A DNA stretch of 64,000 nucleotides from Verrucomicrobiaceae bacterium UBA7681 (GTDB lineage Bacteria > Verrucomicrobiota > Verrucomicrobiia > Verrucomicrobiales > Verrucomicrobiaceae), in the NCBI GenBank assembly GCA_002482965.1, contig DLGZ01000048.1, positions 33,709-97,708 of the forward strand. The letters run 5' to 3'. Of the stretch, positions 9,391 to 17,859 are shown piece after piece. How positions within the stretch are numbered: position 1 is the first letter of the stretch; the number at the start of each line of letters is the position of its first letter. The position numbers and the translations under genes were made by a program. The notes under the pieces are model-generated. The model did no database searches. It had not been told where the DNA came from and was given only the letters and a program-made list of their open reading frames with translations.

Positions 9391-11832
9391 TCAGCGCTTC
9401 TGGAACAGGTTAGAACAAACGAACGCCTCGACGATGTCTCTCAGGCGGTAATCCTTCGCCTTGCTCGTTACGGCGATGGCTTTGAGGTCATCGCGGTCGT
9501 CAAAGGACATGCTGCGGCGCAGGCCGTAGGTGGCGAGTTTTTCGATGAAGGTCGCGTTGAAGGCATCGAGGTCTGCGAGGAGGAGCTTTTTGAAGTCATC
9601 AGCGTTTTGATATTCGCGTCCATCTGGGAGTTTTCCCGAGGCCTTGACCTTCGGGTTGGCACCAATGCCATCTGTGACCTCCTCAGTGCGCCAGCGGCCG
9701 ATGGCGTCGTAGTTTTCAAAGGCGAGGCCGAGTGGATCAATCTTCGCGTGGCAGGAAGCGCAGTTGGCATCGTGAATGTGCGCTTCGAGTTTTTCGCGCA
9801 GGGTCGCTTTCGGTGCCGCTGGATTGGTGGCGATGGGATCGACGTTCGCGGGCGGTGGCGGTGGTGATTTGCCAAATATGGACTCCATCACCCACACGCC
9901 TCGATGCACAGGACGATGGCGCACGCCGTCGGACGTCAGCGAAAGAATGGAAGCCTGCGTGAGCAGACCACCACGATGACTTTCTGCGGGCAGCGACACG
10001 CGCTGAAATTCATCGCCCGACACCTTGGCCTCTGGCAGACCGTAGAACTGCGCGAGCAGTCCGTTCATCATGCTCCAGTCCGAGTGAATCAATTCGCGCA
10101 GCGTGTGGCCGCCTTGCAGCACCTCACGGAAGAAGGCCTTTGTCTCTCCCGTCATGCTGGCTTCCAGCGCCTTGTCGTAGTCGGGGTAGAGCTTCTTGTC
10201 GGGCTGAAACATGCCCACCTTGCGCAGGCGCAGCCACTGGGTGGCAAAGGAGTCTGTGAAGCGTGTCGAGCCCGCATCCGCCAGCATGCGGGCCACCTGC
10301 TTGGACAGCTCGGCCTTGTCATGCAGCCTTCCCTGCCCTGCCAGAGCGAAGAGCTCCGCATCCGGCATGGTGTTCCAAAGCAGGTAGGAAAGGCGCGAGG
10401 CAATTTCCCAATCGCTAAGCATCTGGCGGCTCGCATTCTCATCCCCCTCCGCCATGAAGACAAAGCTCTTGGAGCACAGGATGGAAAGCATGCCCGCCTT
10501 CACGGCATCGCGAAATTTTTCCTTGGCGGCGAGTTCCGCCTTCACGATGCCGAGGTAGCCATCCAGTTCCTCATCGCTGACCGGACGACGGAAGGCACGC
10601 TGCGCCAGTGTGGCTAGGCTGTTGCGCACCTGCTCCAGGCCGCCCTCTTCCTGAGGCATGTAGTCGTCACGCAGCTTCTTTTCAGCATCACTCAGCAGCG
10701 GGCCGCGCCATGAGATGGAGTCCATGATGAGGAAGGGATAACGCGGCTTCCCCTGTTCATCGGTGAGCTTCATCTGCCACGGGATGCGGCCGATCTTGGT
10801 GCTGATGAAAGGTGTCTCGCCATGCCGGCCAGAGCGCGGCAGATTCGTCGGCCCGGGAACATCGTTGTACACTTCAATGTTCGGACGGCCCTTGGGCAAA
10901 TGCGCACGGAAGGTCACCGTGACCGGTTTGTCCTCCGCGGCGATGATGTCCTGCTCAAACAGCACACGATCCAGCTTCGATTCATAGACCTTGATGCGCG
11001 GTGCGCGGCCTTTCTCCGGCTTCAGGCCGCTGAGTGTGTAGCTGATCTCATACACACCCGCCTCCGGCAGCGGGTCCTTCAGTGCCGTGTAGCGGAAGAT
11101 GTCTCCGGGCCACATGTCGTAGCGCACCTTGTCCAGCAGGCCCATCTCGCGCAGCCGCTCGCGGTGCCGTTCGCTGATCTGCTCTTCATAAAGCACGGGC
11201 TTCGAACCGCCAAAGGGCACCACCGGCTTTGCGTTCTTCGCAGGAGGAATGATGTCGGGATAAGCCTCATTCAAGATCGTCTCCGCCGCGCCGAGATACT
11301 TTTCAATATTCGAAGGCGAGAGCGTCAGCACTGAGCCGATGCGTTCAAAGCCGTGCCATTCCGGGTCTTCGAGAAAGGCGCCAGGGTCTTTCGCGTCATA
11401 CTCCACACCAAGGAGATCGCGCACGGTGTTCACATATTCATCCCGCGTGAGGCGGTTGTAGTTCACCTTCGCACGAGACGCCATGCGCGCTGATTCGCCT
11501 TCCTTCATCTTCTGCGCGATCCATTCCACCACCTGCGCGCTGGCGGTGGCGGCAGGTCGCGTCTTCTCCTTCTTCGGCGGCATCTCGCCCGAATTGATGC
11601 GCTCCATGATCTCCAGCCACTGGGGCGTGTTTTCAAAACCGACCTTCGGCGACAGGGTGTCCATGCGGAAGTCGCCCTTCTGCACGTCGGCATCGTGGCA
11701 CTTCAGGCAGTGCTCCTCAAAATAGGCCTCCACCTTCGGGTCCAGGACTGCGGCAGGCGCTGCTCTTCCAGCTCCGCAGAAAGCGGCCAGCAGGGCAGTG
11801 GTAAAGCATGGAAACAGGATGCGGTTGGGCAT
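9391..11832 (-). CDS. PSCyt/PSD protein (DUF1587-1592-1588-1585 type) with two CxxCH motifs
   Basis: 813 residues from the ATG at 11832, which gives the signal peptide MPNRILFPCFTTALLAAFCG; in-frame starts at 11865 and beyond would put charged residues before it and place the gene over the intergenic palindrome. CLKCH (residues 42-46) is the N-terminal cytochrome motif in a Planctomycete-type segment (HCLKCHDADVQKGDFRMD). CASCH (about 691-695) is the DUF1588 motif in CASCHAKIDPLGLAFENYD. LTRDEYVNTVRDLLGVE marks DUF1587. It is the first gene of the long minus-strand run, 172 nt from the divergent alpha-2-macroglobulin gene, so its promoter should lie in 11833-12004. A paralogue with the same domain order is 2421-5135. 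Confidence 0.88.
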   Translation of the reverse strand: MPNRILFPCFTTALLAAFCGAGRAAPAAVLDPKVEAYFEEHCLKCHDADVQKGDFRMDTLSPKVGFENTPQWLEIMERINSGEMPPKKEKTRPAATASAQVVEWIAQKMKEGESARMASRAKVNYNRLTRDEYVNTVRDLLGVEYDAKDPGAFLEDPEWHGFERIGSVLTLSPSNIEKYLGAAETILNEAYPDIIPPAKNAKPVVPFGGSKPVLYEEQISERHRERLREMGLLDKVRYDMWPGDIFRYTALKDPLPEAGVYEISYTLSGLKPEKGRAPRIKVYESKLDRVLFEQDIIAAEDKPVTVTFRAHLPKGRPNIEVYNDVPGPTNLPRSGRHGETPFISTKIGRIPWQMKLTDEQGKPRYPFLIMDSISWRGPLLSDAEKKLRDDYMPQEEGGLEQVRNSLATLAQRAFRRPVSDEELDGYLGIVKAELAAKEKFRDAVKAGMLSILCSKSFVFMAEGDENASRQMLSDWEIASRLSYLLWNTMPDAELFALAGQGRLHDKAELSKQVARMLADAGSTRFTDSFATQWLRLRKVGMFQPDKKLYPDYDKALEASMTGETKAFFREVLQGGHTLRELIHSDWSMMNGLLAQFYGLPEAKVSGDEFQRVSLPAESHRGGLLTQASILSLTSDGVRHRPVHRGVWVMESIFGKSPPPPPANVDPIATNPAAPKATLREKLEAHIHDANCASCHAKIDPLGLAFENYDAIGRWRTEEVTDGIGANPKVKASGKLPDGREYQNADDFKKLLLADLDAFNATFIEKLATYGLRRSMSFDDRDDLKAIAVTSKAKDYRLRDIVEAFVCSNLFQKR

Positions 11833-11870
11833 TCGCCAATCATACGGCGCTGCATGGGCGTTCATGCAGC

Positions 11871-11890
11871 CCCCCCGAACTATCGGGGGG
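11871..11890. repeat. perfect 8-bp palindrome in the divergent intergenic region
   Basis: CCCCCCGA and TCGGGGGG flank a 4-nt loop (ACTA). It lies between the start of the PSCyt gene (11832) and the start of the alpha-2-macroglobulin gene (12005). It has no T-run on either side, so it is not a factor-independent terminator. It could be an operator, a leader hairpin for the minus-strand transcript, or a dispersed palindromic element. Confidence 0.6.
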
Positions 11891-12004
11891 CATCCGACAG
11901 TCCCCGGAAAGGAATCAAGGGAATTAAATTCAATTTTCGCCACAAGATTCCCCGAGCACGGCAAGGACGCTCGGTTAATCTCCGCACACAATTCTTTATC
12001 CATT

Positions 12005-15000
12005 ATGTCTGATTCTTCTAGTTCGTGGGCGGTGCGCTTGATGAGAACTTTGTTTGGGCAGTTTCACTATCAGCCCCCGGCCTGGGTGCCGCGCCTCGCC
12101 CGTGCGGCAGATGATCAGGTACGAAAACATCCCGGCTGCTGCGCCCTCGCCATACTGATCACCGGGGCAATGTTCCTGATCGTGCCGCAGGTGCGCCACT
12201 ATATGGACGCACATCGGCCACGTCCGCAGGTCCGGGCTGAACTGCGGCAGGCCAAAGGTGTGCTCTCGATGCCGGGGATCACACCGATCATCAAAAACAA
12301 ACCGCAGCCGCAACCGATCTCGGTGAAGTTCAATGTCTCGGCGGCCAAACTGGAGGCTGTGGGCAAGGCGGCAGCAGGCGTCACACTGACACCCGCGCAC
12401 GCAGGCGTGTGGACATGGAGCACGGACAAGCTGCTGGTCTTCACACCAGCCAAGGACTGGCCCGCAGGGCAGGAATACACAGTACAGCTGGATCCGGCTC
12501 AGCTGCCGAAGGAAGTGGCGGTGAAGGAACCGGTCTGGAAGGGGAAGACAACGCCGCTGGTGCTTACACTGACCGGTTCAGAATTTGAAATCGACCCGCG
12601 TGATCCCTCGGCGCAAAACGTCGGGGTGGGATTCACCTCGACTCATCCGCTCGACAAGGCGCAGATCGAGCAACTGGTCTCACTGGAAGTCGTGGGAGGT
12701 GCCAAAATCTTCGACTGGAAAGGGCAGAAGCCGGATGCGCTGTTCTCGGTCACAGAAGGAAAGCTCCAGCGCGAGTTCTGGATTCGCACGGCGCGCATTC
12801 AGGTTCCGGAGAAAGAGGACTTCGTGAAGGTCACGCTGCACAAGGAAATTACCAGCACGCTCGGCGGCAGTTCGCTGACTGCCGATGTCATCTCAAAAGT
12901 ACGTGTGCCAGATATCACCAGCGGCTTCAAGATCGCCGGTTCGAACACAGAAATCCTGAAGACCGAGGATGGCGAGCCGGAGCAGTTTCTGTTCATCAAC
13001 ACCGAGGGCTACGTCACGACTGAGAATCTACTCAAGCACCTCGGTGCCTGGCAGGAGCCTGTCAATTTTCGGATTACGGATGTGGATGGCAGACTCATCC
13101 CCCCTGGTGTCAATGATGTTACTGAGGATGTGCTGCGGCAGTTTGCCCCTGTGTCGTTGAAGCCGGTCGAGCTGGAGCTGAGCGATGATCATCCGGCGAC
13201 GACTCGGCATGCGTTCAAGTTTCTCACTGAGAAGCGAGGGCGGATGTTTGTGCGCATCACGCAGGGAGTCGAGGCGCTGGGCGGCTTCCGGCTCAGCACT
13301 GAGTTTCGCTCCTTTGCATCCACGCCACGTTTCCCGAAAGAGGTGCAGTTGCTGGGCAAGGGCGGCATCCTGGCGCTCAATGGCGAACGCAAACTCTCGC
13401 TTCAATCGCGCGGTGTACCGTTTCTGCGGGTGAAAATGGCACGTGTGCCTGCGCGGCAGGTCAACCACCTGGTGGTGATGACGGAAGGCGACTTCGCCAA
13501 TCCCTACTTCACGATGGACGACAGCTTTGATGAATCCAACATCGCGCACTTCCTGCGCAGTGTGCAGCCGGTGGCGATGAAGAACGAGTTTCAGGCCTGC
13601 TACTCGGTGATCGACTTCGCCAGCGCGCTGCAAGCCCCGGATGCTGCGGATGCGGATGCTTCGCGTGGTTTGTTTTTCCTCACGGCAGACGGCGTGGAGC
13701 CTTACGATGGCAGCAAGAAAAGCCTGGAGGGTGATGATGTGGAGAACGACTGGCGCGTCATGGGTCAGGCGACGACGAAGCGCTTCGTGCTAGTCACCGA
13801 CCTCGGCCTGATGGTGAAAAAGAACGCGGACGGCTCGCGCGATGTGTTTGTGCAGAGCATCCAGAGCGGCGAACCGGTGAATGGAGCCGTGATCACCGTG
13901 ATGGCGAAAAACGGCGAGTATCTGCTGCAGCAAACCACCGCCGACGGCCATGTGCTGCTGCCAGATGTCGGGAGTTTTCAGCGGGAAAAGCGCCCTGTGG
14001 CCATCGTCGCCACGCTGGGCAATGACTTGTCATTCCTGCCCTTCGAACGGCCTGACCGACTGCTCGACTTCTCGCGTTTCGACATTGGAGGCGTGCAGGC
14101 TTCGGAGAAGGAGGCGCTGGAGGCCTTCGTGTTCACGGAGCGTGGCGTGTATCGTCCCGGAGATGACATCCACATCAGTGCGGTGCTGAAACGCCGCGAC
14201 TGGGCCGCTGGCCTTGCGGGGCTGCCGCTGGAGATGGATCTGGTCAATGCCAAAGACGAGGTGATCGATACCCAAAAAATCGTGCTATCCGCAGACGGCT
14301 TCATGGAAGTGAAGATGAAGACCGATGAGTCCGATCCGACGGGCCGCTACATCGCACGGCTCTATCTGGTTAAAGGCAATGATGACCGCGACCGTCTTGG
14401 GCAGACCTTGTTCAAGGTGGAGGATTTCCAGCCGGATCGCATGAAAATCGACGTGACGCTCACCGGCAACGAGCTCGCCGGATGGCTGCAGCCGAGTGAG
14501 ATCAAAGCGGACGTTTCCCTGCAAACCCTGTTTGGCTTCCCTGCTGCCAAGCGGCTGCTCAAGGCACGGATGGAATTGAGCCCGGGCGCTTTCGCGTTTG
14601 CGCAGTTCCCCGATTTCACCTTCCACAATCAACTGCCTGAAGCGGAAGAGACCGAGGCCGGGCAGAAGATCAATCTAGGCGAGCAGACCACGGATGACAC
14701 AGGTGCCGCGCAATTTGATCTGGCGCTGGAGCGCTTCGACAAGAGCTGCTTCCAGGTGAGCCTCTTGATTGAAGGCTTCGAGGCCGATGGCGGACGCAGT
14801 GTGCGCAGCGGGAAAAGCTTCCTCGTCGCCGCGCTGCCGTATGTCGTCGGCTACAAGCCGGATGCGAAGCTCGACTACCTCGGCAAGGACTCGGCGGCGA
14901 ATGTGCGCTACATGGCTGTGGGGCCAGATTTGAAACCCTATGTGCCGAAGGATCTCATGGCGCGGCTGGTTCAGATCAAACATGTGTCCGTCCTCACCAA

Positions 15001-17854
15001 GCAGGAGAGCGGCAGCTACGCCTATGTCTCGACGCAGCGTGAATCCAAGGTGTCGGAGGCGCGTTTCGCCCTGCCGGCGGAAGGTGCCAATTACGCCCTG
15101 CCCACGAATGCGGCGGGCGAGTTCCGCCTCGAATTGCGCGATCCAGACAACACGGTCGTTTGCGCGACTTCGTACACCGTCGTGGGCAAGGGAGATATGG
15201 AACGCAGCATGGAGCGTGACGCTGAGCTGGGCATCAAACTGGCGCGCGGCACCTGGAACAGCGGTGAATCCCTTGAGGCAAGCCTGAGCGCAACCTACAC
15301 CGGCGCGGGCCTCATCACCATCGAGCGTGAGAGGGTGCTCGGCTGGCAGTGGTTCAAGGCAGGCACAACGGCGAGCGTGCAGCACATCCTGGTGCCGAAT
15401 GACCTCGAAGGCTCCGCGTATGTGAACGCCTCCTTTGTGCGGGCGCTGGATTCGAAGGAAATTTTCACCTCGCCGCTGAGCTATGCGGTGGATCATTTCG
15501 TCGCGAATCCCGACAAACGACGCATCGAAGTAAAGATCGACGCACCGGAAAAAGTGAAGCCCGGGGATATCATGAAGATCGGCTTTCAGGCTGCGAAGCC
15601 GTGTCGCATTGTCATTTATGCAGTGGATGCAGGCATCCACCAGATCACGGACTACCAGCTGCCGGACCCGCTCGCGTATCTGAACCGCAAACGCGCGCTC
15701 GAAGTCGAGACGGAACAGCTCATGGACCTGATCCTGCCGGAGTTCTCGCTCATCGCGCAGCACAAGGCATTCGGGGGTGATGCCGACAAGCCGCTGCGCT
15801 TGAATTTGAATCCGTTCAAACGCCGCAAGGAGCCGCCTGTGGTTTTCTGGTCGGGATTGATCGCCGCAGGGCCCGAACGCCAGGAGGTCAGCTACACGGT
15901 GCCGGATTACTTCGCCGGAAAACTCAACGTCATGGCCGTGGCCGTCGCTGAAGATGCAGTGGGCCGCGCTGAAACGAGCAGCATCGTGCGCGGGCCGCTT
16001 GTGCTCACGCCAAACGTGCCGTTCTTCGCCGCACCGGGAGATGAATTCACCGCTTCTCTCACGGTCGCAAACAACCTCGAAGGCGCGGAGGCGAATGCGC
16101 CGATCAGCATCGTGGCCCAGGTCACTCCGCATCTCGAAGTGATCGCATCCCCGCAGGGCGCGCTCAATGTAGCAGCTGGCAAAGAGGACACCGTGCGCTT
16201 CCGCGTGCGGGTGAAAAACGAACTCGGCAGTGCGGAGATCACCTTCAAAGCTGAAGCCGCCGGTCAGGTGGTGCTGCGGCGTGCCACGCTGAGCGTTCGG
16301 CCCGCAGCGCCGTTCATCACGAATGTGCAGAGCGGTTACTTCCGTGAGAAGACGCATGAGGTGAAGGTCACACGTGAGATGTTCCCGCAGTATCGCAAAC
16401 TGAGCGCGAACGTCTCTGCCCTGCCTCTGGGCCTTGCGCGCGGACTTGAGTCATACCTGCATGAGTATCCGTATGGCTGCTCCGAACAGATCACCAGCCG
16501 CGCTGTTTCACGCCTGCTGCTGGCAAAGGAAGTGGACTTCGGATTTGATGCGGCGGAGTCCGCACGGCAGCTCGATGATGCCTTCGCCCTGCTGCGCAGC
16601 CGCCAGAATTCCAGCGGCGGCTTTGGCTACTGGGATTCCGATGCCGATGCAGGCGTGGACTATCTCTCGGTCTATGTGACGCGCTTCCTCACGGAAGCGC
16701 GGGATGCTGGAAATGCGGTTCCTTCGGCGCTGCTCGAAGGCGCACGCAATCGCATGCGGCAGATGGCACGCAGCCAGGTAAACAGCCTCGACGAGGCAGC
16801 CATCCAGGCGGCGGCGATCTATCTGCTCACACGCCATGGCGAAAACACCTCCACCTTTGTGCTGAACCTGCGCGACAACCTGCGTCAAAAGCATCAGGAG
16901 ACATGGCGCGGTCATCTCACCGCCGCGTATCTCGCAGGCACCTATGCCCTGCTGCAGAAGCGCCCGGAAGCTGTGACACTGATGCAGGATTACTGGGCCG
17001 CGGTGCGCAAAGGCAAAGCGCTGGGATCATGGAACGGCTGGTACTATCTCGATCCGCAGGTGAGCCAGGCCGAGGGCTTCGCCTTGGCCTGCAAGCACTT
17101 CCCGGAACTGGCAGGAAACTTTGGCTATGACGATCTCGCCATCGTCACCGAGCCGCTGTCACGCAATCGCTTCAATACGATCAGCGCCGCCACGACGATC
17201 CTCGCGCTCAAGGCCTACTCGGATCTCGCGAAGCAGTCGGGCGTGCGTGTCTCGCTGACGGAACTGTCGCGTGCAGGCGGCACATCAATCCCGCTGGTGC
17301 CAGAAACCACTGGATTGATCCAAAGCAACTTCAGCGCACAGGCAGGTGCCCTGCGCTTCGGACTCGCGCAAGACGGCAGCCGCGATCTGGGCGCCTTTTA
17401 TCAAGTAACAGAAGCCGGCTTCGACACGGGCTTGCCGACCCAGCACATCGCCGATGGCTTGGAAGTCTTCCGCGAAATTATCGGAGCCGATGGCAAGGCG
17501 GTGGCGAAGCTCAAGGTCGGTGAAGGTGCGCTGGTGCGCCTGACCGTGCGCAACGTTTCTCCCGACGCGCTCAGCAACATCGCCGTACTGGATCTGATGC
17601 CCGGCAGCTTTGAGTTGGAGCCCAACGGCCTCAAACCCGGACTCCGCACGATGCCCGGCGCGGACTACGTGGATGTACGCGAAGACCGCAACGTCTTCTT
17701 CTGCGGGCTGGGCAAAGGCGAAGTGAAGACCTTCAGCTATCGTATCAAGCCCATCGCCGCAGGCAGTTATGTGATCCCGCCGGTGTTTGCAGAGAGCATG
17801 TATGACCGTGGCACCAAAGGGCGCGACGGCGGCGGAAAAGTGGACGTGGAGTAA
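12005..17854 (+). CDS. yfhM: bacterial alpha-2-macroglobulin with thioester motif, membrane anchored
   Basis: 1949 residues from the ATG at 12005 (the frame is open further up, but those residues are shadow of the intergenic region). A single hydrophobic segment (ALAILITGAMFLIVPQV, about residues 45-62) serves as an N-terminal anchor, with the rest in the periplasm. The MG2 domain is near 700-790 (FTERGVYRPGDDIHI). The A2M domain is near 1275-1320. The thioester site is C1492-S-E-Q1495 in YPYGCSEQITSR, followed by the alpha-helical thioester domain with GGFGYWDSD. The family is thought to trap attacking proteases in the periplasm and to work with PBP1C, whose gene starts 5 nt downstream. It is about 300 residues longer than the E. 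coli protein, which is a lipoprotein; here the anchor is a transmembrane helix. Confidence 0.93.
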   Translation: MSDSSSSWAVRLMRTLFGQFHYQPPAWVPRLARAADDQVRKHPGCCALAILITGAMFLIVPQVRHYMDAHRPRPQVRAELRQAKGVLSMPGITPIIKNKPQPQPISVKFNVSAAKLEAVGKAAAGVTLTPAHAGVWTWSTDKLLVFTPAKDWPAGQEYTVQLDPAQLPKEVAVKEPVWKGKTTPLVLTLTGSEFEIDPRDPSAQNVGVGFTSTHPLDKAQIEQLVSLEVVGGAKIFDWKGQKPDALFSVTEGKLQREFWIRTARIQVPEKEDFVKVTLHKEITSTLGGSSLTADVISKVRVPDITSGFKIAGSNTEILKTEDGEPEQFLFINTEGYVTTENLLKHLGAWQEPVNFRITDVDGRLIPPGVNDVTEDVLRQFAPVSLKPVELELSDDHPATTRHAFKFLTEKRGRMFVRITQGVEALGGFRLSTEFRSFASTPRFPKEVQLLGKGGILALNGERKLSLQSRGVPFLRVKMARVPARQVNHLVVMTEGDFANPYFTMDDSFDESNIAHFLRSVQPVAMKNEFQACYSVIDFASALQAPDAADADASRGLFFLTADGVEPYDGSKKSLEGDDVENDWRVMGQATTKRFVLVTDLGLMVKKNADGSRDVFVQSIQSGEPVNGAVITVMAKNGEYLLQQTTADGHVLLPDVGSFQREKRPVAIVATLGNDLSFLPFERPDRLLDFSRFDIGGVQASEKEALEAFVFTERGVYRPGDDIHISAVLKRRDWAAGLAGLPLEMDLVNAKDEVIDTQKIVLSADGFMEVKMKTDESDPTGRYIARLYLVKGNDDRDRLGQTLFKVEDFQPDRMKIDVTLTGNELAGWLQPSEIKADVSLQTLFGFPAAKRLLKARMELSPGAFAFAQFPDFTFHNQLPEAEETEAGQKINLGEQTTDDTGAAQFDLALERFDKSCFQVSLLIEGFEADGGRSVRSGKSFLVAALPYVVGYKPDAKLDYLGKDSAANVRYMAVGPDLKPYVPKDLMARLVQIKHVSVLTKQESGSYAYVSTQRESKVSEARFALPAEGANYALPTNAAGEFRLELRDPDNTVVCATSYTVVGKGDMERSMERDAELGIKLARGTWNSGESLEASLSATYTGAGLITIERERVLGWQWFKAGTTASVQHILVPNDLEGSAYVNASFVRALDSKEIFTSPLSYAVDHFVANPDKRRIEVKIDAPEKVKPGDIMKIGFQAAKPCRIVIYAVDAGIHQITDYQLPDPLAYLNRKRALEVETEQLMDLILPEFSLIAQHKAFGGDADKPLRLNLNPFKRRKEPPVVFWSGLIAAGPERQEVSYTVPDYFAGKLNVMAVAVAEDAVGRAETSSIVRGPLVLTPNVPFFAAPGDEFTASLTVANNLEGAEANAPISIVAQVTPHLEVIASPQGALNVAAGKEDTVRFRVRVKNELGSAEITFKAEAAGQVVLRRATLSVRPAAPFITNVQSGYFREKTHEVKVTREMFPQYRKLSANVSALPLGLARGLESYLHEYPYGCSEQITSRAVSRLLLAKEVDFGFDAAESARQLDDAFALLRSRQNSSGGFGYWDSDADAGVDYLSVYVTRFLTEARDAGNAVPSALLEGARNRMRQMARSQVNSLDEAAIQAAAIYLLTRHGENTSTFVLNLRDNLRQKHQETWRGHLTAAYLAGTYALLQKRPEAVTLMQDYWAAVRKGKALGSWNGWYYLDPQVSQAEGFALACKHFPELAGNFGYDDLAIVTEPLSRNRFNTISAATTILALKAYSDLAKQSGVRVSLTELSRAGGTSIPLVPETTGLIQSNFSAQAGALRFGLAQDGSRDLGAFYQVTEAGFDTGLPTQHIADGLEVFREIIGADGKAVAKLKVGEGALVRLTVRNVSPDALSNIAVLDLMPGSFELEPNGLKPGLRTMPGADYVDVREDRNVFFCGLGKGEVKTFSYRIKPIAAGSYVIPPVFAESMYDRGTKGRDGGGKVDVE

Positions 17855-17859
17855 CGACC

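Noticed and set aside
14675..16357. 560-residue minus-strand frame
   Set aside because: It is antisense to the alpha-2-macroglobulin; no domain pattern, while the plus strand has MG2 and the thioester motif.
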